From: Strigamia acuminata
Lineage: Eukaryota; Arthropoda; Chilopoda; Geophilomorpha; Linotaeniidae
Direction: 5' to 3'
Length of the DNA stretch: 64,000 nucleotides
Assembly (NCBI GenBank): GCA_949358305.1
Contig: OX442322.1
Span: 372,001-436,000 of the forward strand
The notes beneath the pieces were generated by a model. The model was not told where the DNA came from. It saw only the letters and a list, made by a program, of their open reading frames with translations, and searched no databases. Shown here in pieces: positions 21,427 through 32,200 of this stretch; positions within the stretch are counted from its first letter, which is position 1, and every line of letters begins with the position of its first letter. A program made the position numbers and the translations under genes.

Positions 21427-23060
21427 AATTGCAACGTGCCGCGCTATGCCACACAATGTGCCGCCGCGATAGGCCATCGAATCCGAATGTGTGTGATGCG
21501 AAACGCGAGTACGCGCGCGGAGAACGCGCGGCAATGCTAGCAACAGGAGCGCAACTGCCCAAGAAATTGCTCAACAATAAAAGGCACGTGGAAGCACGTG
21601 CCTGAAACAATAGGCACTTCAAATAAAGTTATTGTTAAAAAACGGGCTTGAAAACCAACAATTACACAATAATTAAGGGGCAAGAAATGAACTTTGCTGC
21701 AATGCAAAGTTCTCAAAATACAGAGAAATGAAAGTTACACTTGTATAAAGAATTGACAATGTTTGAAACCAATAAAAACTACAAAAACACACTTGTAAAA
21801 AACCCAAAACAACCCCCAGAATGAATTATTTGACTCAAATTAACCCTAAAACAGTCTTGGAGGTCGTGCAGACGACAGAGTCGGATCGGAAGGTTGCTAA
21901 AACCTGACGCCAAAACTAGCAATGGGACAGCTAGTTAGAAAACAGCTTTTTCATCAATCATGAACGCTGAAAACCTCACCCAGGGGTAGAAAATGATGGA
22001 GAGAACGTTTTCGCCATCTAAAACGGTCTAAAACGGGTCTAAAATGCCTAAACCGGCGCCTGGAACGTGGCGCAGTTGTTGGGTCAAATATTGTCAAAAA
22101 TCAGTGGAAATTTGTCAAATACTGGCAAAAATCTGCTGAAATTTGTCAAAAATTGCCAAATTTTGGCGCAAGTTACGTGAGGTTTGCGCGCATCCAACTA
22201 TGACGAAAAATCCATGCGTGTGCACGCGCGATTTACTGGCGCGTTGGAAGCGTTAAAATAAATTTTTCCAATATCTAACACAATTTGCACCGAATTATGG
22301 CAATTTTTGACAAATTTACATGGATTTTTGCCAGTATTTGACAAATTTCCACGGATTTTTGACAATATTTGACAAATTCCAGACAAATTTCAGACAAATT
22401 TCAATTAATTTTAGAAATTTTATGAGAAATTTCAGCAAATGTTTGAGGATTGAGGAAATCTTCTGAAATTTGTCAAATATAGGCAAAAAATCTTCTGAAA
22501 TTTGTCAAATACAGGCAAAAATCTGCTGAAATTTGTCAAAAATTGCCCAAATTCCGTGCAAGTTTTGCAAGTTTTGCGCGCATCAAATCGTATGCGCGCC
22601 TATACTATTGCACGAGCGCATTGACGCGTGATGAACACCGACCACGTTTACGAAGTGAATTCGAGCTACAAAAGTATCGAGTCGCCATTCTATGATGGAA
22701 AAAAAAAATTAGGTGTAAACAAACAAAATAAAAACTTTAATATACAAGAAACGTACAATTCCACTCAACTTTGTTTCAAATTTTATTTATTGGATCATTG
22801 AAAATAAACAGTAGTGTTGTGCACTGTACGCTTAAGTGTATACCGGCGATGCGTTGTTTTGTGGTGGGGATTTGCCTCGATAATTGATCTTTTCTCTTTG
22901 TTTGCAATATTTTTTTGGCCTTTTTTGTTGATTTTTCGGTTTGAAATTGTTTTTTTCCGGTGTAATTTAAGTGGTGGAAGGTTGTTGGCGTGTTTTGAGG
23001 GTAATTTTGGCGGTTTTTGGGTCGGGATTAGTGTTTTCTGCGATTTTTTATCGGTATTTG
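21427..23060. repeat. Right arm unit R4 (long type, terminal)
   Basis: Near-identical to R3 until its last 100 bp, where small differences appear (GTTTTGAGG for GTGTTGAGG, and a deletion before ACGCATGCGAATCG). Homology with the left end stops after AATTTTGG, where the extra right-end sequence begins. Confidence 0.88.
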
Positions 23061-24344
23061 GGGTAACGCATGCGAATCGCCGTCGATGCGTCGACCGTAG
23101 CAAGTGTGGTTGAAGTGATTTCGTTCATTCGTTATTTTAATGAAAATTAGGTATTTATTGTGACCACACGAGCACGTAGCAAGTGCGCGCGCAAGTTAAA
23201 TGTGTAGAGGCCTGTGAGAAAATAAAACGTGCGTGGAAGCGGCGTAAATATTCTTTGGTGACTGCCATGGGTTTGTGCTTTGTCGTGGGCGCGATATGTC
23301 TGCGATATATATGCGTTAGGGATGAGAACGGGACCAATTTTCGGGTCCCGACCCGTCCCGGGTCCATTACGTTAGCGTAATACGCGCGTATGATTGCATA
23401 ATTGAAATAAATCAGTATTAAGCCTAATATTAGGCCTAATAATGCTAAAATAAAGTAAAGAAACAACAATATTTTGGTCATACAGTGTAATTTACTTTTA
23501 ATAATGAGTTTGTTGTTGTTGTTTATTTACTTTATTTTAGCATTATCAGGCTCAATATTAGGCTTAATAGTGATAAATAACAACTGGAATTAGAAAATTG
23601 TCTCCGCCTCGCAGTACGAATTTAGCAACTGTAATCCCGTCCCGTCCCGTATCCGCATAGGGCAAACATTACCAGTCCAGTCCCTATCCCGGTCCGTTCT
23701 TATCCCTAATATGCGTGATGTAGCGCGTTTGCGCGCGCGATCTAGTGCGTTTGAGCGCGCGATGTAGCACCTTGAGCGTGTCCAAATGTGTACAGGTGCT
23801 CAAAAGATGTGCGAGGGCTTCACATGCATACACGAAGCATAAACGTGAAGAAAACAGCAGAAGCAGTTGTGTGTGATATTTATAAAACCACATCACACAA
23901 GGGAATACTACTAATGATACAAAAAGCAATAAACTTTATGAATATTGAAATAAACTTACAAAATGGTGGAAAAAACATGGCGTACTGCCTTGAATATATG
24001 CCGGGATGTTATCAATCTTCCGGGCCCCATGTGTGTTTGATTTTAGTCCTAATTTTGGTGTATTTTTTTTTTTTTGCCTTGGTTTTTCTCGTTTCTTGGA
24101 GAGTGCTGAGGCATGCCGAGGTGTTCTCGGGCGTGTGCGCCTGTTGAAGATCGAGCGTTTCATATTTTGTGTTTAATAAGCCTACCGTGGTGCCTCGAGC
24201 GTTTATTAATTTCTCCACTCGAGGCACTTCACTAACACCTCCCCGGTGTTTAAACGAGTAGCGGCGCTTATTTGACCCCGGTGTTTACTGTTTAAAATTG
24301 TCGTGTGTTTTCAAAGTTCTTAATTTGTTTAAAAGCAAACAAAA
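23061..24344. other. Extra sequence in right end of foldback element
   Basis: This stretch has no counterpart on the left. It holds a 394-bp MITE (23316-23709), GCGCGCGATNTAG repeats (23722-23770), and a block around 23979-24230 with CGTACTGCCTTGAATA and GTGCCTCGAGCGTTTATTAA words akin to the family at 24995-25060 and 57546-57899. No gene was recognised. Confidence 0.55.
23316..23709. mobile_element. 394-bp palindromic MITE, TSD TATGCG
   Basis: The left end TTAGGGATGAGAACGGGACC mirrors the right end (reverse complement TTAGGGATAAGAACGGACC). TATGCG occurs at 23310-23315 and 23710-23715. A second internal inverted pair (AATGCTAAAATAAAGTAAA and its complement) gives a foldback interior. No coding frame. 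Confidence 0.82.
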
Positions 24345-24545
24345 TGGATATTTGTTAATTTTTATTTGATTTTATCAATTTCTATTGGTTTCTTGCTGAT
24401 TTTTAATCGGTTTTTCTCTATTTGTGACAATTTTTGCCAATTTTAATCGTTATTTGTCATTCTGAATTGATTATTGTCCGATTTCAGTCGATTTTTGTTG
24501 ATTTTTAATCATGTTTGTTCGTTTTTAATCAATTTTTGTCCCATG
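24345..24545. repeat. Right outer inverted terminal segment of foldback element
   Basis: Inverted counterpart of 13190-13440, sharing TTGTCATTCTGAATTGATTA and the TTTTTAATC subrepeats. Confidence 0.8.
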
Positions 24546-26918
24546 CCTTACGATCAGTTCGAATAATTGACACCATACTGTGCTGTTACTCGTATTCAAG
24601 ATGGCGTCGCAAACTCAAGGCCGAATTCCGCTGATTTCATTTATTGCGACTGTTTGCGCTCCATACGTGTGAAAAGGATTATGGGAAAAATCCTCAATGC
24701 AGGCCATTTTGGTGTTAAATGAGCGAGGAAGGCAGGAGATGAGGAAAATTTGTAAAATTTCAAAAAAAAGCTAAACAATCAAAATTTACATGAAGATCAA
24801 TATTTCTGGCTCGAAATGCATGTATCAGCAATTTCGGGATATTTTCGGGGTGAAATTGACTCGTTCGGAACACTGGGAAGGAACCCCACCCCGCATTCCC
24901 CATGCGTCGGCGCGCGCGTAGACGAAAATTCAAATCCAGGTGTTCAGACGGCCCCACGTTATTTTCGGGTTCCAAGTTGGGTTTCACAAATGTACCGTAT
25001 TGCCTCGAATAAACGCCGGGACGTTTATTAAACTTCTCGTGTGTGTTTAATTTTGATCCGCATTTAACTGTTTTTTTTTTCACCGAAAGTTACTTCATTT
25101 TTTATTAACATGGAAAAAGAATGAACCTTTACAAAATACTAATAATAACGTTATAATAAGCAGTTACAATTGAAATTAAAACAACATTTTTTTTTTAATT
25201 AGAAACCAAAGCAGAATCATCCCTAAATTCTGACACGGCGTTGTCAAACAAACAGTTGGCGCCAAAACGAGAAATTAGGCAACAAAACATTTTGAATGCT
25301 ACAAAAACACATTAAATAACCATAAAACAAATAAAAATAAATACAACAGCTAAACCAAATTGTAATAAACAAGACAGCAAAGTGCGGGAGTGAGTGACAA
25401 CGCCGAAAAAACGCCCGAAAACGCCCCAAGAACGCACCAAAACGCCCCAAGAACGCACCAAAACGCCAGATAACCGTGCAACTTGAGGCAAAAAACATGA
25501 GAACACAATTTTAAACGTCACAAAAGTTGAAATAAAGATGAAAAATTAATGTTTTGCCTCGAGTTGCGCGATTTTCAGGCGTTTTTGAGCGTTTTTTAGC
25601 ATTTTTTGGCGTTCTCAGGCGTGCTCGTGTGTACACGTCACTGCCGAAGAAAAAAACAAACTTATTTCTTTTAGTTAAAATGTATTTCAAGCTTTAACAG
25701 GGGTTTAAACAGGAAATGACATCATTTTTAGTTTAAAATTGAAGTAAAACACAAAATATTTTAGTTTTTGAATGCAACTGATCCACGTTATGTCAAATGT
25801 TTCCATTACTTCTTGAAAGCCAAAAAATTTGAAAATTTAGCTAATTTCAGCATGTATTTGTAGCTAGTTTTGATTTGAATACACACTGTAATGTTTTGCC
25901 TCGAGTTGCGCGATTTTCAGGCGTTTTGGGACGTTTTGGAGCAAAAAAAACAAACTTAATTCTTCAAGAGTTAAAAAGGAAGTAATCCTAATCAGGAAAA
26001 GCCCACAAAAAACAATGCAAGATCACGCGGTACGACGCACGGACTCCCAGCGCACGGAATGCACGGACTTTCTGTGGACTTCCCGTGCACGGAAGACCGG
26101 CGCGGACATTTCCATTGGAGACCAGCGCAGAATTACCTACAGGCAATTCCGAATCAAAGGCTTCTTTATGGTTTATACATTACTTTGCAGTAGGTATGCC
26201 TGGCCTTGATTTGAAAGTGCAGTAAATTCTGCTGAATGCAGTGTTTTAAACTCGCAGCAATTGCGATGGTGCCAACTATTGGAAAATAAATTTAAAATGT
26301 AAAACCAAAGAATTTGTAAAAAAAATTTGTTTTAATCAATTGCAATAATGATATTCTACTTAATTGTTGGATTATGAAACGTGAAACCAATCCCATGATT
26401 AGGAAATATAAATTTTATTAAATTCATCGTGTATCTCACATCTCACATTCACTGCCATTTACTTAGTGTCATCCAAAAATCAGGTTTTATCAAATCCTGA
26501 GGTTATTCTAGTACGTCTTAACTGCCCGGCAGGTCGCGCAACCTGTGGAGCAACAATTGATGTAAATAGTGCAAGCAGCACGCACGGGAAAGTGCGCACT
26601 GTTGGGTCCATGCCAGTGCAAGTACATTGGGTAATGTATTATTGCGAGCGCGCGTGTTTTCACACGATTACAATGTGCTGATTAAACCAACAGCATTATA
26701 GAAGCATTATAGACTGATTATATTGTATAATTTTTATTTTAACAAAACCCTGAATTTCATTTCTAATCGGTTTTTTTTTTTATTGACGCGCACAGAAGCG
26801 TTGTAGCATGTTCACACAATGTGGAATTTGCAAATTTGAGAAAGCGGCTTTCCCAAGGTTGATAAAACGCGCGCGATCGTGCGGAATATACAAATAAGTG
26901 AAATCCGCAAAATCAGCC
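24546..26918. other. Non-genic stretch left of Polinton genes
   Basis: No gene is supportable. It contains a fragment of the CCGTATTGCCTCGAATAAAC repeat (24991-25060), a small tandem repeat of about 21 bp with AACGCCCCAAGAACGCACCA (about 25415-25465), and two copies of TTTTGCCTCGAGTTGCGCGA (25552 and 25893). No terminal repeat of the Polinton could be located here, and no integrase, packaging ATPase or capsid frame. Confidence 0.55.
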
Positions 26919-27221
26919 ATGAGACTGCGAACAGGGGGTCAAGGTATAGGCCGCCGTAATGTTAAAAATAGGGTCCCTTTCGCACTCCGAGAAATCCGCA
27001 TGCGCGCCATAAGGTTAGGCGGTCTCGCTGGCGGTGCGGCAGGAATTGCCAAAGCTGTCGATGAGGCAAAAACCAACAAGAGAATGCTCGATGAGACAAA
27101 ACGTCATAATGCAGTTTCAGAAGGTAAAGGAATGCAATTCGCAAAAAAAAAATCGCGGAAACGCAAGTCTGGAAAAGGTTTTTACTTGAAACCTTACGGC
27201 TCACTGGTGACAAAAAAATAA
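26919..27221 (+). CDS. Small basic Polinton protein, adenovirus core-protein-like, 100 aa
   Basis: Starting at the ATG at 26919, the product is 100 residues and rich in Arg/Lys. It begins MRLRTGGQGIGRR, has a Gly/Ala patch (GGLAGGAAGIAKA) in the middle, a KKKSRKRK cluster and the C-terminal motif GKGFYLKPYGS. Short basic proteins with a G(K/S)GxYLxPYG tail occur in Polintons/adintoviruses and are thought to be DNA-condensing or capsid-associated substrates of the neighbouring protease; that role is inferred here. A run of ten A's (27143-27152) lies within the coding sequence. Its stop codon TAA overlaps the ATA where the protease ATG would be expected. An upstream GTG at 26898 is in frame, but ATG is the better start. 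Confidence 0.6.
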   Translation: MRLRTGGQGIGRRNVKNRVPFALREIRMRAIRLGGLAGGAAGIAKAVDEAKTNKRMLDETKRHNAVSEGKGMQFAKKKSRKRKSGKGFYLKPYGSLVTKK

Positions 27222-27577
27222 AACCGCTAGATTCGTTGCAGTTGGAGGAACTGGCCAGACGAATGAAAATTTCATTTTTTAGAGGAGTGTTTTCGAGAGA
27301 TACTTTACCCGTCAAACCACGATCGAAAGAATGTGGAATTATTAATTTGAACACGCACCACGAAAGCGGAAGTCATTGGGTGGCATACAGTAAAATTGGA
27401 AATAAGAAGCTGTACTTCGATAGTTTCGGAGACTTGCCACCCCCGTTGGAATTATACGATTATCTGGGAGACAACATAAAATACAATTACAATCAGTATC
27501 AAAATTTTGACGAAATTACTTGCGGCCATTTGTGCTTATATGTTTTAAAAAAATGGAGGAAAGAAGAAAAAAAATAA
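27218..27577 (+). CDS. Adenain-like cysteine protease (PRO) of Polinton; start codon apparently lost
   Basis: This is a C5/Ulp1-fold endopeptidase that matures virion proteins in Polintons and adenoviruses. The catalytic set is visible in order: His in GSHWVAY (near 27372), acidic residue in YFDSFGD, Gln-containing NYNQYQ, and Cys in CGHLCLYVL (near 27525). Length is about 119 residues, normal for the family. The frame is open upstream, but the position where KPLDSL should be preceded by ATG reads ATA (27218-27220); the first in-frame ATG is at 27263, inside the conserved first helix. The change that made ATA also sits in the overlapping stop of the preceding gene. A start at the internal ATG would remove about 15 N-terminal residues. 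Identification is firm, translation of the full protein doubtful. Confidence 0.8.
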   Translation: MKPLDSLQLEELARRMKISFFRGVFSRDTLPVKPRSKECGIINLNTHHESGSHWVAYSKIGNKKLYFDSFGDLPPPLELYDYLGDNIKYNYNQYQNFDEITCGHLCLYVLKKWRKEEKK

Positions 27578-27611
27578 TTAAAAAATAGTTTTTTTCCCTT
27601 CTATTAAAAAA

Positions 27612-29252
27612 ATGGTAAGCGTAAATAAACTAGGAGACGATTATCGTCTTAACGCAGTGCATAAATTGGGCAAACGTCAACGTCGAGAAGTAGATGAGGT
27701 TCTCGCAGATCACGTTGGTTACGATGCATTATCCGATCTAGAAAAAAAAATTTTTGACGAGATCACAAAGACTAAAAATGCCCTGAAAGCTGCTTGCGAT
27801 TCTATAATTAACGATTTGAACGCATTAAAACGTACCGTACAAGATCAAGCTAGTAAGCTAACGGGGCAAGGCGAAGGAATTGATACGAAGGATATTGATA
27901 AACTCAAAAATGATATTGCCTATGCTACTATAAAATATGGAACGTTGGAACAAGATTTGATTAAGAAAATTAAAGAATTAGAAGCGAACATTAAGATATT
28001 AGTAGATAATGCGACTGCTTCCGGTGGTGTAGAAGTTGACGAAAAACAAATAAGCGCATTAGAAATCAAAATCAAAGACTTGATAAATGACGTTAAATCC
28101 GAGTTGGAATCTGCGATCGAAGATTTAAAGACTGGGTTGGAGACGTTGACTAATAGCTTAATCCAGAATAAAACCGATTATGATACAAAAATAAACGAAG
28201 CATTGGATGAAGTAGAAACCAAAATCCAGAACTTAGACGTGGACAAAATCAGAACCAACATCGAGGCATCAAATGACAAGATAAAACAAGCACAGGATGA
28301 TATAAAAAAGTTAGAAAAAAGTGTGGAAAATGAGGTTAAAGCCTTGGAAACCAAAATCAAAGCTTTACCCGCAAAATTTGGTGTTAGTAGCGAAAGTACG
28401 GAAGACTTAAAAACCAAAATTGAAGCGGCGAAAGCGGAGCTAGACACAGTCAGTACTGCCATTCAAAAAGATCTGGACGAGACTAAACTTAAATTAAACG
28501 AGTACGTAGACGAAAATTCCGTAAAGTCAGATAAAATGCAAACGAGCGTCAACGAGGTTACCGATAAAATCAAATTAGCCAACGAACAAATAATAACGTT
28601 GCAGGAAAACATGTTGTCCATTTTGACATCCGTTCAAGAAGAAATATCAAAAATTAGCGCAATTCCGAGCGTTGACGAATCAAGTTTTGCTCCCGCTGCT
28701 TTGGCCGGCACTGTCGATACGGTAGAAGCCACGTTAAATTCTAACATCGAAGCGAACAAAATAGAAGTTAATAAGAAATTGACGGAATTAGAAGACAAAA
28801 TATCAAATCTAAATATTCCCGAAGTAGAAGAACAGGCCGATTTAGTGCTAGGGTTCCTACATTCGCAACGGACCGATTGGTTTTTGAAGGTGTCCGAAGA
28901 ATGGAAATTATTTGCACATAATGGGAAGTTTTATACTCCTCATTACGGGCATATAACGCGAATCAGTTTATTCATGTATGCTACTACAGCAGAATACACA
29001 GTAATACCTAACGAGTTTGAGTTTATCTTGTCTATTAACGGGCATGGTCGAACGTTCCATATTCCACGTACAGATGTTACAAAAACACCACGTAAAATGC
29101 CGGTATGTTTTAGAACGTACAATTTAGAGAAAAAAGTAGATTTTGATGATAACGATCACATTAGAATATCTACTGTCACCGATTGGAGTCCGGAAATAAA
29201 AGTTTACGCCCTCGTGTATTGCAGATTCGATCGTAGTAAATGGGACGATTAA
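27612..29252 (+). CDS. Long coiled-coil protein with C-terminal globular domain, fibre-like
   Basis: A 546-residue frame beginning 34 bp after the protease stop. Residues about 1-40 form a basic head (KLGKRQRREVDEV). Residues about 45-410 are an almost unbroken heptad-rich coiled coil (many KIK, LE, and D-K-I repeats, no Cys, few aromatics). From about residue 412 (VLGFLHSQ) to the end is a compact aromatic-rich domain (RTDWFLKV, HYGHITRISLFMY, DHIRISTV, YALVYCRF) that looks beta-rich. Rod plus C-terminal head is the architecture of trimeric virus attachment fibres, but no sequence family was recognised, so function is inferred from shape and from its place in a virus-like element. It might instead be a scaffold or minor structural protein. 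Confidence 0.55.
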   Translation: MVSVNKLGDDYRLNAVHKLGKRQRREVDEVLADHVGYDALSDLEKKIFDEITKTKNALKAACDSIINDLNALKRTVQDQASKLTGQGEGIDTKDIDKLKNDIAYATIKYGTLEQDLIKKIKELEANIKILVDNATASGGVEVDEKQISALEIKIKDLINDVKSELESAIEDLKTGLETLTNSLIQNKTDYDTKINEALDEVETKIQNLDVDKIRTNIEASNDKIKQAQDDIKKLEKSVENEVKALETKIKALPAKFGVSSESTEDLKTKIEAAKAELDTVSTAIQKDLDETKLKLNEYVDENSVKSDKMQTSVNEVTDKIKLANEQIITLQENMLSILTSVQEEISKISAIPSVDESSFAPAALAGTVDTVEATLNSNIEANKIEVNKKLTELEDKISNLNIPEVEEQADLVLGFLHSQRTDWFLKVSEEWKLFAHNGKFYTPHYGHITRISLFMYATTAEYTVIPNEFEFILSINGHGRTFHIPRTDVTKTPRKMPVCFRTYNLEKKVDFDDNDHIRISTVTDWSPEIKVYALVYCRFDRSKWDD

Positions 29253-29268
29253 ACTAACCATCGTCATA

Positions 29269-32200
29269 TTAATCCTCCGCCAAGCTTACGTATCCATAAG
29301 CCAAAGTATGAATACAATCATCTAATATCACTCGTTTCTTGTCTTTCGCCGACAATGCCAATTTGTCCACCTTGACCGTTGTGAGATCGTGCAGTTTTGA
29401 TTTGATCGTTTCAAATTTCAATCTGTGGGCCTCCCGTTCACCGAACAATATCTTCTTGTACGCCTCCAAGTCCAGCTCTTGCTCCACGACAGCCTTCTTT
29501 ATGCCTTTACATCGCATGCTCGTTTTCCCGTTCACGTTATAAGCGTAACATTTGGCTCTTAGCCCTACAAACTCTTCTATCGGCTCGCCGGCAGTCTCGT
29601 CTTTGAAGCATCCTATGACACGCCTGTTTCTGCCATCGGGTGGGTGGTAATTAGACAGATCCATCACTTGTGGTATTTCTTCTCTGAAGAACGAGTAGAC
29701 TGACGGAGCTTCTATTTCGTACATCAAACTATCCGTATCTGTCATCAGCAATCTCAGCTTGTCTGAGAATTTTTTTTTCATGACGTTGTAATGAAAGTCG
29801 TAGAGCAAGCATTTAGACAAATCCAGGATAGTTAAACCGCTGTAAATAGGTTTGTCTAACGTCAATTCCAGCTTTCGCCGTTCAACCAACACCAGTTTTT
29901 TGTTTAATTTTTTTTTTCCTTTGAAACCGACGTGGTTGACGTGAGTATTCAAGTCTTTTGCATTGTTTACCAGATAAAATTGTCTATATTTCCTCACGTC
30001 CTGCAAGGTTTTTCCAAAGACCGAATTGTTAGCTAATTTCGCCAATTCCTGCTCAAAATCACTGGTAGCTGACTTCCGTTTCTCAATATTCAATTTGATA
30101 TACTTGGCCAGCCACGGTTTTTGCTCAAACGTCAGCACTCTTTTTATTTTCATCAACGTCATGCCCAGGGACAAGTACAATTGCAGAGCTCTGTAATGCA
30201 GAATGTAATTACAACGAGCTTGCAAATGCGGGATTAATCTGGGAGAAGTGTCATCCCCAGAACGTATCATTTCCGGAGCCAAAGGCAAACAATTGTGGGA
30301 CGAATGCAGTTCTTGCGGATATCCCAAATCCACTTCCAAGATGCATCCCATCGTATCGTTCTCTCCCATTTTTAAAATCCGTTCTTGTGACCATTCGGCT
30401 ACATTATCGTCGAAGGCAAACTTGCCAACTGGTAGCGGTTTGCTCATTGCCCAGGAATACATGGAATTCGCATCCAAATAGACGATGTAACTCTCTGGTT
30501 TCTCGCAATCGTATCCCGATGCCAGAAGAGGATTATTGGCTTTGGCGTAGCGTTGACTGATAGTGGCAACACCGCCTCTTATTCCTTGTTCGACAAACAT
30601 GTACATATCTGGATCAGACAGAAGCTCCAATTTAACTTCGGTGATGAGCAGCGCAGCGTCCCAAGAAAGACTTGGAAACGTGATGTAATGACAGGGGTCT
30701 AGCTTGTAGTGATTTAAACACATTTTTCTGAACTGTTCGAATATATCCGCCAACAACAGAGTGTCGGTCTTCAGATACAAATCGTGATATTCGCCCATGT
30801 TTTTAATTCCGAACGTTTTCCAAACTAACTGGGCATATTGGTATTCGTCGTCGGTTATGTTCTCAAATTCTTCTTTCGGCGGAAGTTTATCTTCTTGAAA
30901 TTTTGACCAACCGGTCATATATCTGTAAGGGTACACTCCTTTCCTCAACAGAAGATCAATTTCCTCGCCTTTAAACTCGCTTCGAAAGACAGCGAACTGC
31001 GACTTCTCTAGATTTTTTGCCAAATTGGATAAACTGCTCGCGAGAAATTGGAAACTATCCATGAATTTTAACGTTACGACCTGTTTTGGATCATCACCGG
31101 TCTTGATTTTCAACGTGAACGATTTGTATAATTCCGAGTTTTCGGCGATCATCGTCACTTTTTCTGACGCGACGGTCAAATGCGGCAATATTAGATGAAA
31201 ATCATACTTTTTTCCATTATGGAAAATTATAGGCACAGATTTCCGCCAATGGTAGTTGAGGTTACAATTAGCGTGTGCGGCCCCACGAAACTTCCCGGTG
31301 AAATGGTTATGATCCAAGACTTTTGTCAAGCCTTTTAATTCTTCCAAGAATTCATCACCGCATAAGTAACACGTTGTTGCATTTCTATAAGCGATCCATT
31401 GAAGCGAAGTCATCGTTTTGGAATTGAATTGTTTATGTTCCAATTCGGAAAATTGCTGAACCACGGCTTTAATTTCCGCACGCAACGATTGCAAAAAATG
31501 ATCGACGGCATCCGGACCTCTATACAGCTGTAACGGTCTGGAATAAGCTTCGTTCTCAGTGCACACTACTTTAAACGAATAACCGCACGGCTCGTGAGAA
31601 TTAATGATGATCGAATGTAAAGTGGGTTCGCTCTCCGCATCAGGTACTAAGAATGCCTCGAAATCGGCGTAACAAACGTACGGTAAAGGATATTTTTTTT
31701 TCTCACTTTTGAACGTACAGATAGCTCCTTCGTCGGGACATTTAGTGCTGCAGGCTTTATATTTCCCGCAGTATCGTTTATGCCTAACGAGCACTATGGC
31801 ACTGGAAAACCCGTTCATACAGTTCATGCAATAATACCGCTTATGTTTATTGCCGGCGCTCAAGAGTCGCGAGAAATCCCTGATCCACATGTAATGATTT
31901 TGTTTCTTCAGTAGGTTAATAGTGATAAGGCGGTTCGTCAGAATATCTACTTTAATCGGAACAATGCGGGACTTGGGCAGCAACTCGAATACATTAATGT
32001 TCAAACTTACATTCTGTCTTTCGAACGTAAGCACTTCTTTCGGCCCCACGGGAAAAACTAGCCCTTCGAGATTGAGTTTATTCATAAACTGTTCGTAATA
32101 ATCCGCTCTGCAAACATGAACGGGGGCTGGATACAAGGCAGCTAATACAGACCATAAAAAACTTTTTTGATCCGAGTTCTGGACATTTACAACGGCCTTT

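Larger units (their letters stand above)
13186..24545. mobile_element. Giant composite foldback element (about 11.4 kb)
   Basis: The outer ends 13190-13440 and 24345-24545 are inverted copies of an AT-rich sequence built from TTTTTAATC / TTTTTGTCGATT words, sharing TTGTCATTCTGAATTGATTA in opposite orientation. Inside are one left arm unit (13441-14726), a core of nested palindromes (14803-16680) and four right arm units in tandem (16757 to about 23060), all inverted relative to the left unit. The inner arms mirror about an axis at 15741.5: TATTTAAG at 14768-14775 pairs exactly with its complement at 16708-16715. No transposase is recognisable. The design (long inverted repeats made of tandem subrepeats) resembles foldback transposons. 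The right end has an extra 1.3 kb (23060-24340) including a separate MITE. The outer borders are approximate. Confidence 0.7.

Noticed and set aside
16751-23113. Recurrent small ORFs of 62-108 codons in the arm units
   Set aside because: They recur because the DNA units are near-identical. They overlap on both strands, have no domain, and the 390-bp deletion cuts across them without compensation.
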